DNA of 64,000 bases, taken from positions 225,075-289,074 of the forward strand of contig NZ_JBQOUY010000001.1 of assembly GCF_052216985.1 (NCBI RefSeq), read 5' to 3'. The notes beneath the pieces are model-generated. The model searched no databases. It was given only the letters and a program-made list of their open reading frames with translations, and was not told the DNA's origin. The stretch is from Acidaminococcus fermentans_A. GTDB lineage: Bacteria > Bacillota > Negativicutes > Acidaminococcales > Acidaminococcaceae. Shown in pieces: positions 18,815 through 28,900 of the stretch (the first letter of the stretch is position 1; each line of letters opens with the position of its first letter). Position numbers and translations under genes: made by a program.

Positions 18815-19819
18815 TTACAGGCCTTTTTTAGCTACGAACAGAGCCAGTTCCACCAGACGGTTGGAATAACCCCATTCATTGTCGTACCAGGAAACCACTT
18901 TGGCCACGCGAGGGCCTACCATCATGGTGGACAGTCCGTCTACGATGGAGCTCAGAGGGCAGCCGCTGTAATCTTTAGAAACCAGGGGCAGTTCGTTATA
19001 GCCCAGGATCCCCTTCATGGTGGTTTCAGAAGCGATCTTCATGGCTTCGTTGATCTCTTCCTTGGTGGTGTCCTTCTTCAGGGTCACAACCAGGTCGGTG
19101 AGGGAGACATCGGGAGTCGGGACACGGATGGCCATGCCTTTCAGTTTCCCTTCCAACTGCGGCAGGACCAGACCGATGGCTTTGGCAGCCCCGGTAGTAG
19201 TGGGGATGATGGAGCAGGCACCGGCACGGGCACGGCGCAGATCTTTGTGGGCGGCATCCAGGATCTTCTGGTCATTGGTGTAGGAATGGACCGTAGTCAT
19301 CATGCCGTTTTCAATGCCGAAATTGTCTTCCAGGACTTTGGTGAAAGGAGCCAGGCAGTTGGTAGTGCAGGATGCGTTGGAGATGATATGGTCCTTTTTC
19401 GGATCATACTTGTCTTCGTTGACCCCCAGCACGATGGTAATGTCTTCCCCTTTGGCCGGGCAGGCGATCAGTACTTTCTTGGCGCCGTTGTCCAGATGGG
19501 GCTGTACGGTTTCCCGGGTCTTGAACTTGCCGGTGGTCTCCAACACTACATCTACGCCCATGTCGCCCCAGGGGATTTCCTTCGGATCGGTGTACCGGGT
19601 GAATTTGATGGCTTTGCTGCCTACATGCATCACATCTCCGTCAACAGATACCTCTTCATCAAAAGTCCCATGGATGGAATCGTACTTCAGCAGATGGGCA
19701 TAGGTATCGATGCCGGAACGGGCATTGACCGCTACCACTTCTACTTCCGGGTTCTTCACAGCGATACGCAGAGCGCAGCGTCCAATACGACCAAAACCAT
19801 TGATACCAATTTTTACCAT
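18815..19819 (-). CDS. gapA: Glyceraldehyde-3-phosphate dehydrogenase, type I
   Basis: Oxidises glyceraldehyde 3-phosphate to 1,3-bisphosphoglycerate with NAD. The 334-residue product has IGINGFGRIGR, the catalytic Cys in SNASCTTNCLAP, and TVHSYTNDQK with the His. WYDNEWGYSNR lies near the end. It follows cggR by 12 bp, so the repressor and the enzyme share the CggR-controlled promoter. Confidence 0.97.
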   Translation of the reverse strand: MVKIGINGFGRIGRCALRIAVKNPEVEVVAVNARSGIDTYAHLLKYDSIHGTFDEEVSVDGDVMHVGSKAIKFTRYTDPKEIPWGDMGVDVVLETTGKFKTRETVQPHLDNGAKKVLIACPAKGEDITIVLGVNEDKYDPKKDHIISNASCTTNCLAPFTKVLEDNFGIENGMMTTVHSYTNDQKILDAAHKDLRRARAGACSIIPTTTGAAKAIGLVLPQLEGKLKGMAIRVPTPDVSLTDLVVTLKKDTTKEEINEAMKIASETTMKGILGYNELPLVSKDYSGCPLSSIVDGLSTMMVGPRVAKVVSWYDNEWGYSNRLVELALFVAKKGL

Positions 19820-19831
19820 TTTTCATTCCTC

Positions 19832-20902
19832 CTAAAATTTTACCTGATGTTGAGAATCAGTTTGCAGACAATCGATGATTTCCCGGGCGGCGGCTTCGTC
19901 AGTCACCAGGATATCATCCTGGCCGCTGCGGAGCATGGAAAGGATGGCCTTTCCTTTGGAACGTCCTCCTGCAATGCCCATGACCGTGTGGATCTTTTCC
20001 AGATCGTTGACCATGAGCCCCAGGGTGTCAGTGCTGTAGACCACCCGGCCCTTCAGGTCGAAATACTGCCCCAGGGCTTCCCCTACGGCTCCGGCCTGTT
20101 CCAGGCGCTGCATCAGCTGGGGATCCATGCCCCGTTTTTCCGCCATCACCTGGGCCTGCCCCATACCATGGACCAGGATATCCGCGCTTTTGATGGTTTC
20201 CACCACCTGTTTCACCCGGGCATCTTCTTCCAGGATCTTTTGGAGCACATCTTCACTGACACTGTCCGGCACGTACAGCTGCAGGTAGCGGGTCTTGAGA
20301 CGGCCGGCCAGCACAGTGGCAATGGTGTTGGCCTGGAGTTCCATCTTATCCCCCAATCCGCCCCGGGCCGGGACCACAATGGTCTCCGGTTCGTTGCCAA
20401 AGGTATTTTCTGCCATGGCAGCCACTGTCGTCCCTCCGGTGACAGCTACGATATGCTGCTGGTGATCCGCCAGGAGGCGCAGCAGGATACCGGCTGCCAC
20501 ACGGCCGATCTCTCGGGTGACCACTTTATCCTGGTCCGCATTCCCGGGAAGCACCACCACTTTCTGGAGATGGAGCTTTTCCTGGAGCAGGGTTTCCAGG
20601 CTGGAAAGTTTCTGGAGCCGGTTCACATAGTCCCGGAGTTCCTGGAGGAGCACAGCCCCCTCGTCGGTGATACTCATGCCGGTGAGGGTGAAATCCAAAA
20701 GGCCCGCTTCCTTGAGGAAATCCACATGAGAGCGGAGGATCCGTTCGCTGAGCCCCAGCTTCTTGGCCAGGGTCCGGCGTCCGATGGGCTGGTCATGGCT
20801 GATCTGCCGGAGCACCTTGTAGCGCTCGGTGATCAGGTCCACCATTTCCGGGACCAGTTTATTCTGCAGGTTGATGATTCGATCCAAGCTGATGTTGCAC
20901 AT
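19832..20902 (-). CDS. cggR: Central glycolytic genes regulator CggR
   Basis: A SorC-family repressor. In Bacillus subtilis it senses fructose 1,6-bisphosphate and represses the gapA operon. The 356-residue protein has an N-terminal winged helix (PIGRRTLAKKLGLSERILRSHVDFL). An effector domain follows with VTGGTTVAAMAE, ARGGLGDKMELQAN, and a C-terminal GIAGGRSKGKAI. It is the first gene of the glycolytic operon and has an operator-like direct repeat at its own start, consistent with autoregulation. Confidence 0.94.
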   Translation of the reverse strand: MCNISLDRIINLQNKLVPEMVDLITERYKVLRQISHDQPIGRRTLAKKLGLSERILRSHVDFLKEAGLLDFTLTGMSITDEGAVLLQELRDYVNRLQKLSSLETLLQEKLHLQKVVVLPGNADQDKVVTREIGRVAAGILLRLLADHQQHIVAVTGGTTVAAMAENTFGNEPETIVVPARGGLGDKMELQANTIATVLAGRLKTRYLQLYVPDSVSEDVLQKILEEDARVKQVVETIKSADILVHGMGQAQVMAEKRGMDPQLMQRLEQAGAVGEALGQYFDLKGRVVYSTDTLGLMVNDLEKIHTVMGIAGGRSKGKAILSMLRSGQDDILVTDEAAAREIIDCLQTDSQHQVKF

Positions 20903-20934
20903 TTTGTCCCTCGTGGTACTTTTTACGTCCCACC
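20898..20934 (-). promoter_or_regulatory. Probable CggR operator
   Basis: On minus, two GGGAC half-sites (20931-20927 and 20910-20906) lie 21 bp apart, reading GGGACGTAAAAAG and GGGACAAAATG. The B. subtilis CggR operator is a tandem of CGGGAC sites with nearly the same spacing. The downstream half-site runs into the cggR start codon. Confidence 0.75.
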
Positions 20935-20966
20935 CTGTTCGAAAAAAATAGATTTACTACGTCTCC

Positions 20967-20972
20967 ATTATA
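20967..20972 (-). promoter_or_regulatory. Promoter -10 of the glycolytic operon
   Basis: TATAAT preceded by TG at the extended position (TGCTATAAT) on minus, about 65 bp before the cggR ATG. The -35 side is a T-rich stretch without a clear TTGACA. The CggR operator lies downstream of it, in roadblock position. Confidence 0.65.
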
Positions 20973-21060
20973 GCATAGATAAGAAAAAAAGGAAGGGGGG
21001 TCCAGACATCCTTTTGAACTGCGCCGGAGGTCCGCTTTCCCTCTTCCTTCCCGTTTACCC

Positions 21061-21474
21061 TCAGAACCGGTCCAACAGCAGATATCCTTTGCCCTTCAGG
21101 AAGGTTTCGGTTTCGGGTTCGTCGGTTTTCAGCACCACGATGGGGCTGGAAGTTTTCCGGTCGAAGGAGATGTACAGATACCGGACGAACACGTTGGCGT
21201 CTTTCAGATGGGTCAGGATCTTATCCAGGGTACCGGGCTGATCGCTGCCCATGTCCACAGCCAGCACATAGTCGATCCGGCATTGGTAACCAGCTTTTTG
21301 GAGGGCGTCCAGGGCCTTGTCCGGATTGTCCACGATCAGCCGGATGATGCCGAATTCGGCACTGTCCGTAGCCAGCATGGTATAGATGTTGATATTGTCT
21401 TTGGCCAGATCATTGGTGATCTTGCCCAAGGCTCCTTTGTGATTGGCCGCAAAAATTGAAATCTGTTTCAGCAT
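21061..21474 (-). CDS. ACT-domain protein
   Basis: A 137-residue protein made of two ACT-like repeats. The first starts KQISIFAANHKGALGKITNDL, the second near residue 70 with VLAVDMGSDQPGTLDKIL. ACT domains bind amino acids and other small ligands to regulate enzymes. It lies 18 bp after DAHP synthase, so a role in sensing aromatic amino acids is a reasonable guess but not shown. Confidence 0.82.
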   Translation of the reverse strand: MLKQISIFAANHKGALGKITNDLAKDNINIYTMLATDSAEFGIIRLIVDNPDKALDALQKAGYQCRIDYVLAVDMGSDQPGTLDKILTHLKDANVFVRYLYISFDRKTSSPIVVLKTDEPETETFLKGKGYLLLDRF

Positions 21475-21492
21475 GGTGCATCCTCCCTATTC

Positions 21493-22533
21493 TCAATAAT
21501 CCACCCGGCCTGCCAGTTCCAGGATCAGGTCTTCGGTTTTCTGCCAGCCCAGGCAGGGATCGGTGATGGATTTCCCATAGACTCCTTCGCCGATTTTCTG
21601 GTTTCCGTCCTCGATATAGCTTTCGATCATCAAGCCTTTCACCATCTTCTTCAGGTCCGGGTTCATGTGGCGGCTGTAGAGCACATCATTGGAGATCCGG
21701 ATCTGTTCCAGATACTTCTTCCCAGAGTTGGCATGGTTGGCATCGATGACCACCGCTGGATTCACCAGGTCCCGCTTGCCATATTCTTCATGGAGCCGGA
21801 CCAGGTCTTCATAATGGTAGTTGGGCAGGCTCTTGCCGAACTTGTCCACATATCCCCGGAGGATGGCATGAGCCAGGGGGTTCCCCTTGGTCCGCACTTC
21901 CCATCCCCGGAACAGGAACTGCTGCTCATGCTGGGCGGCCGCGATGGAATTGAGCATGACAGAAATATCCCCGGATGTAGGGTTCTTCATTCCTACGGGA
22001 ATCCCCACCCCGCTGGCGATCATCCGGTGGAGCTGATCTTCCACAGACCGGGCCCCGATAGCCGCGTAGGAGACCAGGTCGGACAAATAGCGGTGGTTTT
22101 CCGGATACAGGATCTCTTCGGCACAGGTGAAGCCAGTTTCCCGGATCACCCGGATGTGCATGTTCCGGCAGGCGATGATCCCAGCCAACATATCTTCCTT
22201 CCCTTCCGGGTCGGGCTGGTGGGCCATGCCCTTATATCCCACCCCGATGGTCCGGGGTTTATTGGTGTAGACCCGGGGAATGATATACAAAGTGTCTTTC
22301 ACCTGTTCCTGGACTTTGGCCAGCCGATGGCAGTAGTCCACCACGGCGTCCTCATTGTCCGCGGAGCAGGGGCCGATGATCAGTAGGAAGCGGCTGTCCT
22401 TCCCGGTGAGGATGTCCCGGATCTCAGCGTCCCGGCGCCGCTTTGTTTCATAGATAGCCGGCTCCACAGGGTGATCAACCTTCAGTTCCTGGGGAGAGGG
22501 CATTTTGCGGATGAACTCCATTTCCAGTTCCAT
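21493..22533 (-). CDS. 3-deoxy-7-phosphoheptulonate (DAHP) synthase, class I
   Basis: First step of the shikimate pathway: phosphoenolpyruvate plus erythrose 4-phosphate to DAHP. The 346-residue product is AroF/G/H type. It has LLIIGPCSADNEDAV, RVYTNKPRT, GARSVEDQLHR, GVGIPVGMKNPTSGD and VIDANHANSGKK. GGAGGG stands 5 nt before the ATG at 22533. It shares a transcript with the ACT protein downstream, which may take part in feedback. Confidence 0.94.
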   Translation of the reverse strand: MELEMEFIRKMPSPQELKVDHPVEPAIYETKRRRDAEIRDILTGKDSRFLLIIGPCSADNEDAVVDYCHRLAKVQEQVKDTLYIIPRVYTNKPRTIGVGYKGMAHQPDPEGKEDMLAGIIACRNMHIRVIRETGFTCAEEILYPENHRYLSDLVSYAAIGARSVEDQLHRMIASGVGIPVGMKNPTSGDISVMLNSIAAAQHEQQFLFRGWEVRTKGNPLAHAILRGYVDKFGKSLPNYHYEDLVRLHEEYGKRDLVNPAVVIDANHANSGKKYLEQIRISNDVLYSRHMNPDLKKMVKGLMIESYIEDGNQKIGEGVYGKSITDPCLGWQKTEDLILELAGRVDY

Positions 22534-22564
22534 TGTATCCCTCCGTTAGGTGTAAATTGTGTTC

Positions 22565-22570
22565 ATTATA
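22565..22570 (-). promoter_or_regulatory. Extended -10 promoter of the DAHP synthase gene
   Basis: TGGTATAAT on minus, about 32 bp before the ATG. The palindrome at 22586-22632 lies just upstream, so the -35 region overlaps its edge. Confidence 0.6.
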
Positions 22571-22585
22571 CCACAAAAACAAGAT

Positions 22586-22632
22586 AAAGGGACTTCCCTT
22601 GTGTAAAAAACATACACAAGGGAAGTCCCTTT
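22586..22632. terminator. Large palindrome upstream of DAHP synthase
   Basis: AAAGGGACTTCCCTTGTGT and its exact complement surround a short A-rich loop. A- and T-rich ends make it a possible bidirectional terminator. Confidence 0.65.
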
Positions 22633-22660
22633 GTCACTGGTCACATGTCATTGGTCACTG
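22633..22660. repeat. Heptanucleotide tandem repeat
   Basis: Four 7-bp units: GTCACTG, GTCACAT, GTCATTG, GTCACTG. It lies between two hairpins. Confidence 0.8.
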
Positions 22661-22664
22661 GACG

Positions 22665-22698
22665 AAGGAAGGCAGCCGGGCTGCGGCTGCCTTCCTTT
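22665..22698. terminator. GC-rich hairpin
   Basis: AAGGAAGGCAGCC pairs with GGCTGCCTTCCTT. It is one of four hairpins in the 368 bp between the M16 peptidase and DAHP synthase. The stretch 22699-22801 shows nothing I can name. Confidence 0.65.
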
Positions 22699-22801
22699 GT
22701 ATGATGCTGGCTCGGACGCGCCTTTAGCTTGTCCTTGCTTCTCCAGAAATCATCCAGACAAACAACTGTTTAAAAGAAACGCATAGTCCTGTCTTTGCTT
22801 C

Positions 22802-22830
22802 AAAAGAACCCGTCAGCCACGGGTTCTTTT
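22802..22830 (-). terminator. Terminator downstream of the M16 peptidase gene
   Basis: AAAAGAACCCGT pairs with ACGGGTTCTTTT around a five-base loop, ending in four T on either strand. Confidence 0.8.
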
Positions 22831-22852
22831 CATCGGCCTGTGACCAGTGCCC

Positions 22853-22878
22853 GGGGGTGTGAATTTTTTCACACCCCC
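22853..22878 (-). terminator. Hairpin just past the M16 peptidase stop
   Basis: GGGGGTGTGAA pairs with TTCACACCCCC, about 24 bp after the stop codon. The T run is in the loop rather than after the stem. Confidence 0.55.
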
Positions 22879-22901
22879 TTCCACCGGAGTATGACCGCTT
22901 T

Positions 22902-25829
22902 TTACGCCTTGATCACCCGTTCAAAGAGCCCTTTGTTCTCTTCGATTTTCCCTTCGCCGCCTACCACGCACAGGTAACCATCGGAGAGCACGTCCCTGAC
23001 CAGGGGCGCCAGGGCCCGGATGTCTTCTGGGGTACAGTCGATGATCTGATCCCGTTTCTTCTGGGCCAGGTCTTCCGAGGTCCCCTTCATCTGGGCGGTA
23101 ATGGCCTTTTCCAGGTGCATGGCCGGGGTCAGGGGGGTGTCCACCAGGCTGATGGTACCGATCACGTACTTGGTCATTTCCCGGTCGGAAGCCTGGAATT
23201 TTTCCAGGTACTCCGGCAGATCCCGGTAGGCCTGGAGGCTTTCCGCCAGTTTGGGATCCCGGTAGCTGGACAGGTAGAAGGTGCCGGTGGCGTCGAACCG
23301 GGTGCCGGCCCCGTAGGCTCCGCCCTGGACCCGGATTTTGGTCCACAGGTAGCCGTAGCGGAGGATGGTTTCCAGCACTTTCATGGCCCCGGTATAGTGG
23401 TAGCCGTGGTCATGGAAGTTCCCCCCGGCCAGCACGTACTGGACCTTCCCGGAGGTGGTGATCCCTTCGTTCTTCCCGGGGGCTGCCAGTTCCGGCGCCA
23501 GTTTCCCTGCATAGGGAGAATGGGGCAGCTGGGAGATGAAGGCTTCCATCTTTGCCAGGGCCTCCTCTTCCATATCCCGGTCGCAGGACAGGGACTGGAG
23601 CTGTTCATCCTGATGGAAGAAGGCGGGCAACAGGGCTTTCAGATTGGCGGCCACTTCTTCGGCCCGCTCATCGAAATGGGCCCACAGATCCTGGAGGAAC
23701 TGGTAATAGGTCAGCTGGTCATGTTCCAGGCTCCGGGCAGACTTGGAGAAGTAGCTCATGAGCCGCAGGGTGGCCACGGTCATCCCCCGGGCAAAGAAGT
23801 TGTTGTCCCAGTCGGTCTTCACTTCGCTGACGATTTCCTTCAGCCGCTTTCTGTCGTCCACATGGCTCCGGAGGGCGATGCTGCTGAGGATGGCGAACAG
23901 CTTGTCCTCGTTCTTTTCCAGCACCTTGGCGGATACCTTGAACACGTTCCGGTAGGTATTGGTATCGTTATACCAGGTATAGGGCTTCACTTCGAAATTC
24001 AATCCGCCCAGATACAGATCCGCCAGGGTGGTCAGTTCCTCATAGGAATAGTCGTCGGTGTCCACCTTGCCCAACACATCCGTCAGCAGGTAGGCATAGC
24101 ACAGCTTGTCTTCCGGCAGGCCGGTAAGGTCGAAGCACCAGTCGAAATAGGCGATTTTGTTGGTGAACTGATGGAGCACCAGCCGGGTATGCTTCCCTTC
24201 TTCCGTCACCTGGGGATGTTCGAAATCGTTCTTCCGGGCAATATCGGACCGCTGGAGCAGGGGGATGGAGGCCAGGGCTTCCGAGGTATCGGAAGCCGCC
24301 TGCCGGGCATGTAGCTCATCGGCGATGGCCGCCACTTCTTCCAGCTGTTTCTGATCCATATGGCTCTTCTTTTCCGCCATGATTTCCGCAAACCGGGCAG
24401 CATCCCGGGCTTCCTTCCCGGGTTCCGGGGTCAGGGTCACCAGGCATTTGTGGGTGTTGTCCAGCAGCACGCTTTCGATGAGCTGTTCATAGTACTTCTT
24501 ATCGATGGCGCTGCGGAGGAAATCCAGGCAGTCGGTAAACCGGAGGCAGGTGGTGGGGTCTCCCCCGTACAGCCAGGTTTCCATCACGTTCAGTCCGTAG
24601 ATCAGGCCTTTGGGATAGATGTTGAAATCCGCTTCCCGCATCTTGAATTCTTCGGAATTCAGTTCTGCTTCCAGGAGCCGCCGGGGAATCCCGTTCCGGG
24701 ACAGGTCCTGGAGGGTCCGGTAGAGCACCTTCACGAACTGGTCTTCCTTATCCGGGTCGGAGCCGCTGACTTCCACGGAGAACACGGGCTGGAGCTGGGA
24801 GCCGTTCAGGCTGCCGGATACGTCGCTGCCGATGCCTGCCCGAAGGAGCGCCAGCCGCAGGGGCGCATTGTTCCCGTCCAGGAGCACATGGGTCAAGAGC
24901 TTCAGGGCCATGATCCGCTTCTGGTCCAGGGCGGACCCCACCACGATGTTCATGGAAAGGTAGGTCTTGTGGGCGGTGTCATCCCCTTCGGGCACCGGGT
25001 AGGAGGCTTTCACTTCCCGGGTCTGGTCGAAGGGAGCCTGGAGGGGGATCTCCACCTTCAGGGTGCCGGTCTTGGGGAACCGGCTCAGGTATTCCCGGTC
25101 CATATAGTCCAGCCAGTCGTCGATGTCCACATCCCCGTACAGGTAGATATAGGCGTTTTCCGGGCTGTAGTATTTTTGGTGGAAGGCCACGAATCCTTCC
25201 TGGGTCAGCTGGGGAATGGCAGAAGGCAGGCCGCCGGATTCGAACCGGTAAGGGGAATCCGGGAACAGGGCCTTCATCACCTCATGTTCCTCGATGGCGT
25301 CCGGGGAGGAATAGACCCCCTTCATTTCGTTGTACACCACCCCGTTATACACCAGAGGTTTATCCTCTCCCTGGCCCAGTTCGTAATGCCAGCCTTCCTG
25401 GCGCAGGGTAAAGGGGTTTTCCCCGATCAGGGGATAGAATACCGCGTCCAGGTACACATCCGCCAGGTTCCGGAAGTCCTTGGCGTTCCGGCTGGCCACC
25501 GGGTACACGGTCTTATCCGTGTAGGTCATGGCATTCAGGAAAGTGTTCAGGGACCCTTTCACCAGTTCCACGAAGGGTTCCTTCAGCCGATATTTCCGGC
25601 TGCCGCAGAGGACGGAATGTTCGGTGATGTGGGCCACCCCGGTATCGTCCTGGCTGGGGGTACGGAACCCGATGGTGAACACTTTGTTGTCATCCTGGCT
25701 AGCCAGGTAGAACAGCCGGGCGCCGCTGACCTCATGGATCATTTCATAGGCCGTGGCTTCGATATCCGGCAGAGGGGTGATTTTTTGTACGGCAAAACCA
25801 TGGAGTTTTGCCCCAACAGAAAGTTCCAT
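22902..25829 (-). CDS. M16C zinc metallopeptidase (presequence protease / HypA type)
   Basis: A 975-residue single-chain insulinase-family peptidase. The inverted zinc motif HITEHSVLCGSRKY (HxxEH) is near residue 64, with the distal Glu region NEMKGVYSSPD. The M16C-associated middle domain and a second M16 half with GGAYGAGTRFDATG follow. Relatives clear short or unfolded peptides. AAAGGAG precedes the ATG. It stands alone between terminators. Confidence 0.92.
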   Translation of the reverse strand: MELSVGAKLHGFAVQKITPLPDIEATAYEMIHEVSGARLFYLASQDDNKVFTIGFRTPSQDDTGVAHITEHSVLCGSRKYRLKEPFVELVKGSLNTFLNAMTYTDKTVYPVASRNAKDFRNLADVYLDAVFYPLIGENPFTLRQEGWHYELGQGEDKPLVYNGVVYNEMKGVYSSPDAIEEHEVMKALFPDSPYRFESGGLPSAIPQLTQEGFVAFHQKYYSPENAYIYLYGDVDIDDWLDYMDREYLSRFPKTGTLKVEIPLQAPFDQTREVKASYPVPEGDDTAHKTYLSMNIVVGSALDQKRIMALKLLTHVLLDGNNAPLRLALLRAGIGSDVSGSLNGSQLQPVFSVEVSGSDPDKEDQFVKVLYRTLQDLSRNGIPRRLLEAELNSEEFKMREADFNIYPKGLIYGLNVMETWLYGGDPTTCLRFTDCLDFLRSAIDKKYYEQLIESVLLDNTHKCLVTLTPEPGKEARDAARFAEIMAEKKSHMDQKQLEEVAAIADELHARQAASDTSEALASIPLLQRSDIARKNDFEHPQVTEEGKHTRLVLHQFTNKIAYFDWCFDLTGLPEDKLCYAYLLTDVLGKVDTDDYSYEELTTLADLYLGGLNFEVKPYTWYNDTNTYRNVFKVSAKVLEKNEDKLFAILSSIALRSHVDDRKRLKEIVSEVKTDWDNNFFARGMTVATLRLMSYFSKSARSLEHDQLTYYQFLQDLWAHFDERAEEVAANLKALLPAFFHQDEQLQSLSCDRDMEEEALAKMEAFISQLPHSPYAGKLAPELAAPGKNEGITTSGKVQYVLAGGNFHDHGYHYTGAMKVLETILRYGYLWTKIRVQGGAYGAGTRFDATGTFYLSSYRDPKLAESLQAYRDLPEYLEKFQASDREMTKYVIGTISLVDTPLTPAMHLEKAITAQMKGTSEDLAQKKRDQIIDCTPEDIRALAPLVRDVLSDGYLCVVGGEGKIEENKGLFERVIKA

Positions 25830-25902
25830 GCAGAATCTTCTCCTTTAATGAATGATGCTTTCTTAATTCAAAAGCAATTAGCAAAAATTGCTTTCCAAAA
25901 GC

Positions 25903-25923
25903 GTATGACATATGACGTATGAC
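25903..25923. repeat. Heptanucleotide tandem repeat
   Basis: Three 7-bp units: GTATGAC, ATATGAC, GTATGAC. It sits between a small hairpin at 25871-25894 (AAAGCAATT/AATTGCTTT) and the purL terminator. Confidence 0.75.
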
Positions 25924-25936
25924 CAAAGTCACACAC

Positions 25937-25968
25937 AAAAGGGGTTGCCGCACATGCAGCAACCCCTT
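25937..25968 (-). terminator. Terminator after purL
   Basis: AAGGGGTTGC and GCAACCCCTT form a hairpin 11 bp past the purL stop; the minus strand then reads TTTTGTGTG. Confidence 0.8.
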
Positions 25969-25978
25969 CCCTGTTTGA

Positions 25979-28900
25979 TTACTTGAAGTACTGCACGCCG
26001 CCCAGGAACAGAGGCTGCAGTTTGTTCCCCGGGATGTTCTTCATGAGACCCTCGGTGAACCGTTCGGTGTGGCCCATCTTGCCCAGCACACGCCCGTCGG
26101 GGCTGGTGATGCTTTCGATGGCATACAGGGAGCCGTTGGGGTTGTAGGGGCTTTCCATGGTGGGATCCCCTGCCTGGTTCACATACTGGGTGGCCACCTG
26201 GCCGTTGGCGAAGAGTTTCTTGATCTCTTCTTCCGTGGCCACGAACCGGCCTTCCCCGTGGGATACGGCTACCGTGTGGATGTCACCGGGTTCGGTGAGT
26301 GCCAGCCACGGAGATTTGTTGGAAACCACTTTCGTTTCCACCATCCGGGAAATGTGCCGGCCGATGGTATTGAAGGTCAGGGTGGGAGAGGTTTCCGTGA
26401 GCGGACGGATGTCTCCATAGGGCACCAGACCCAGTTTAATCAAGGCCTGGAAGCCGTTGCAGATCCCCAGGGCCAGACCATCCCGGTTGTACAAGAGATC
26501 CAGCACCGCTTCCTTCAGGGCCGGATTCCGGAACATGGTGGCGATGAACTTGCCGGAGCCTTCCGGTTCGTCACTAGCGGAGAACCCGCCGGGGACGGCC
26601 AGGATCTGGGCTTCTTTGATCCGTCTGGCCATTTCTTCCACGCTTTCCTTGATGGCTTCCGGAGTCAGGTTCCGGATCACGCAGATATCGGCTCTGGCAC
26701 CGGCTGTCTCAAAGGCGGCAGCGGTATCGTATTCGCAGTTCAGGCCCGGGAATACGGGAATGAACACCCGGGGCTGGGCCACGTTGTAAGGCGCAGTCAG
26801 CGGCAGGTCATTCCGGTAATAGGGCATCCGGCAGATTTCCTTGCCGGAATCCTTCACCACGGAGGGGAATACTCCTTCCAGGGTGCGGGTATAGGCTGCT
26901 TTGATTTCGTCCAGGGTGATGGCGGTGTCGTTGACGGTGACTTTGCCGTCATCGGTCAAGGAGCCCAGCACCAGGAAATCGTTGCCGGCGAAGACTTTGT
27001 CCGGATCGGTCCCCGGTGCCATTTCCACCAGGAACCCGCCGGGCTGCAGGGTGAACAGGCATTCCTCATGGAGGAAGGGTTTCACGAACCCGAAGCCCAG
27101 ACCGTTGCCCAGGCACATGGAGGAGATGGCGGCTGCCACGCCCCCTTCTTTCACCACGCCGGCGGTGAGGATCCGTTTGCCCAGGATGGCTTTGTGGACG
27201 CTGTCCAGCAGGGTCCGCAGGGCGAGGTAATCCACCACTTCGTGTTCATCGCAGGGTACGGGGATGAACACCACGGTGTTGCCGGCCTGTTTGAATTCGT
27301 TGGAGATGGTATCCCGGCCGTCCATGACCCCTACGGCGAAGCAGATCAGGGAAGGCGGAACTTCCAGGTCCATGAAGGTGCCGCTCATGGAGTCCTTGCC
27401 GCCGATGGCCGGCAGTTCCAGTTCGCAGCAGGCTTTATAGGCACCTAGGAGAGCGGCGAAAGGCCGGCCCCAGGTATGTTCCGTATGGAGTTTGGGGAAG
27501 TATTCCTGCATGGAAAGACGCAGTTTCTTCGGGTCGGCCCCCATGGCCGCAGCCCGACACACGGCTTCCACCACGGCGTACATGGCCCCGTGGTACGGGC
27601 TCCAGCAGCACACGTTGGGATCATAGCCGCTGGCCATAATAGAGGTGGCATTGGTCTTGCCGTGGAGTACCGGCAGACGGGCCGCCATGCCTTCGGTGCG
27701 GGTCAGCTGGTTCCGGCCGCCGTAGGGCATGAGTACGCTGCCCCGGCCGATGGAGCCGTCGAACCGTTCGCCCAGTCCCTCTTCACTGCACACATTGAGC
27801 CGGTCCAGGTTGGCCAGCCAGGCTTCTTTGATGTCCTTTTTGCCTTCCACTTCTTCCGGGGTGCTGTTGAAGGGAGAGGTTTCTTCCACTCCGTCCACCA
27901 CCACATCGGATTTCTGGGGAATTCCGTTGGTATCCAGGAAAGCCCGGGACAGATCCACAATCTTTTCCCCTCTCCAGTACATCACCAGACGGGGATCTTC
28001 CGCCACTTCCGCCACCACCGTGGCTTCCAGGTTTTCCTTGGCGGCAGCGGCCATGAATTTCTCCAGGTCGCTGGCAGCGATGCACACTGCCATCCGCTCC
28101 TGGGATTCACTGATGGCCAGTTCCGTGCCGTCCAGGCCTTCGTATTTCTTGGGCACCTTGTCCAGGTTGATCACCAGGCCCGGTGCCAGTTCGCCGATGG
28201 CCACGGATACCCCGCCGGCCCCGAAGTCGTTGCACCGTTTGATCAACCGGGTCACTTTCGGATCCCGGAACAGCCGCTGGATCTTCCGTTCGTTAGGGGC
28301 ATTCCCCTTCTGGACTTCCGCACCGCATTCGCTGAGGGATTGGGTGGTGTGTTCCTTGGAGGCACCGGTGGCGCCACCCATGCCGTCACGGCCGGTACGG
28401 CCGCCCAACAGCACGATCAGATCGCCCGCAGCCGGACGTTCCCGGACCACGGCGTCCCGGGGAGCAGCCCCGATGACGGCCCCCACTTCCATTCTTTTGG
28501 CCACAAATTTGGGATGGTAGTATTCTTCCACGGAACCGGTGGCCAAACCGATCTGGTTGCCGTAGGAGCTGTAGCCGGCTGCAGCGCCCAGGGTAATCTT
28601 CCGCTGGGGCAGCTTGCCTTTCAGGGTCTGTTCATAGGGGGTACGAGGATCGCCGGACCCGGTGACCCGCATGGCCTGGTACACATAGCTCCGGCCGCTG
28701 AGGGGATCCCGGATGGCCCCGCCCAGGCAGGTGGCGGCACCGCCGAAAGGTTCGATTTCGGTGGGATGGTTATGGGTCTCGTTCTTGAACATCACCAGCC
28801 AGTCTTCTTTTTTGCCGTCCACTTCAATGGGGGCTACGATGCTGCAGGCGTTGATTTCTTCCGAAGCATCCAGGTCGGGGATCTTCCCTTCCTTCTTCAA

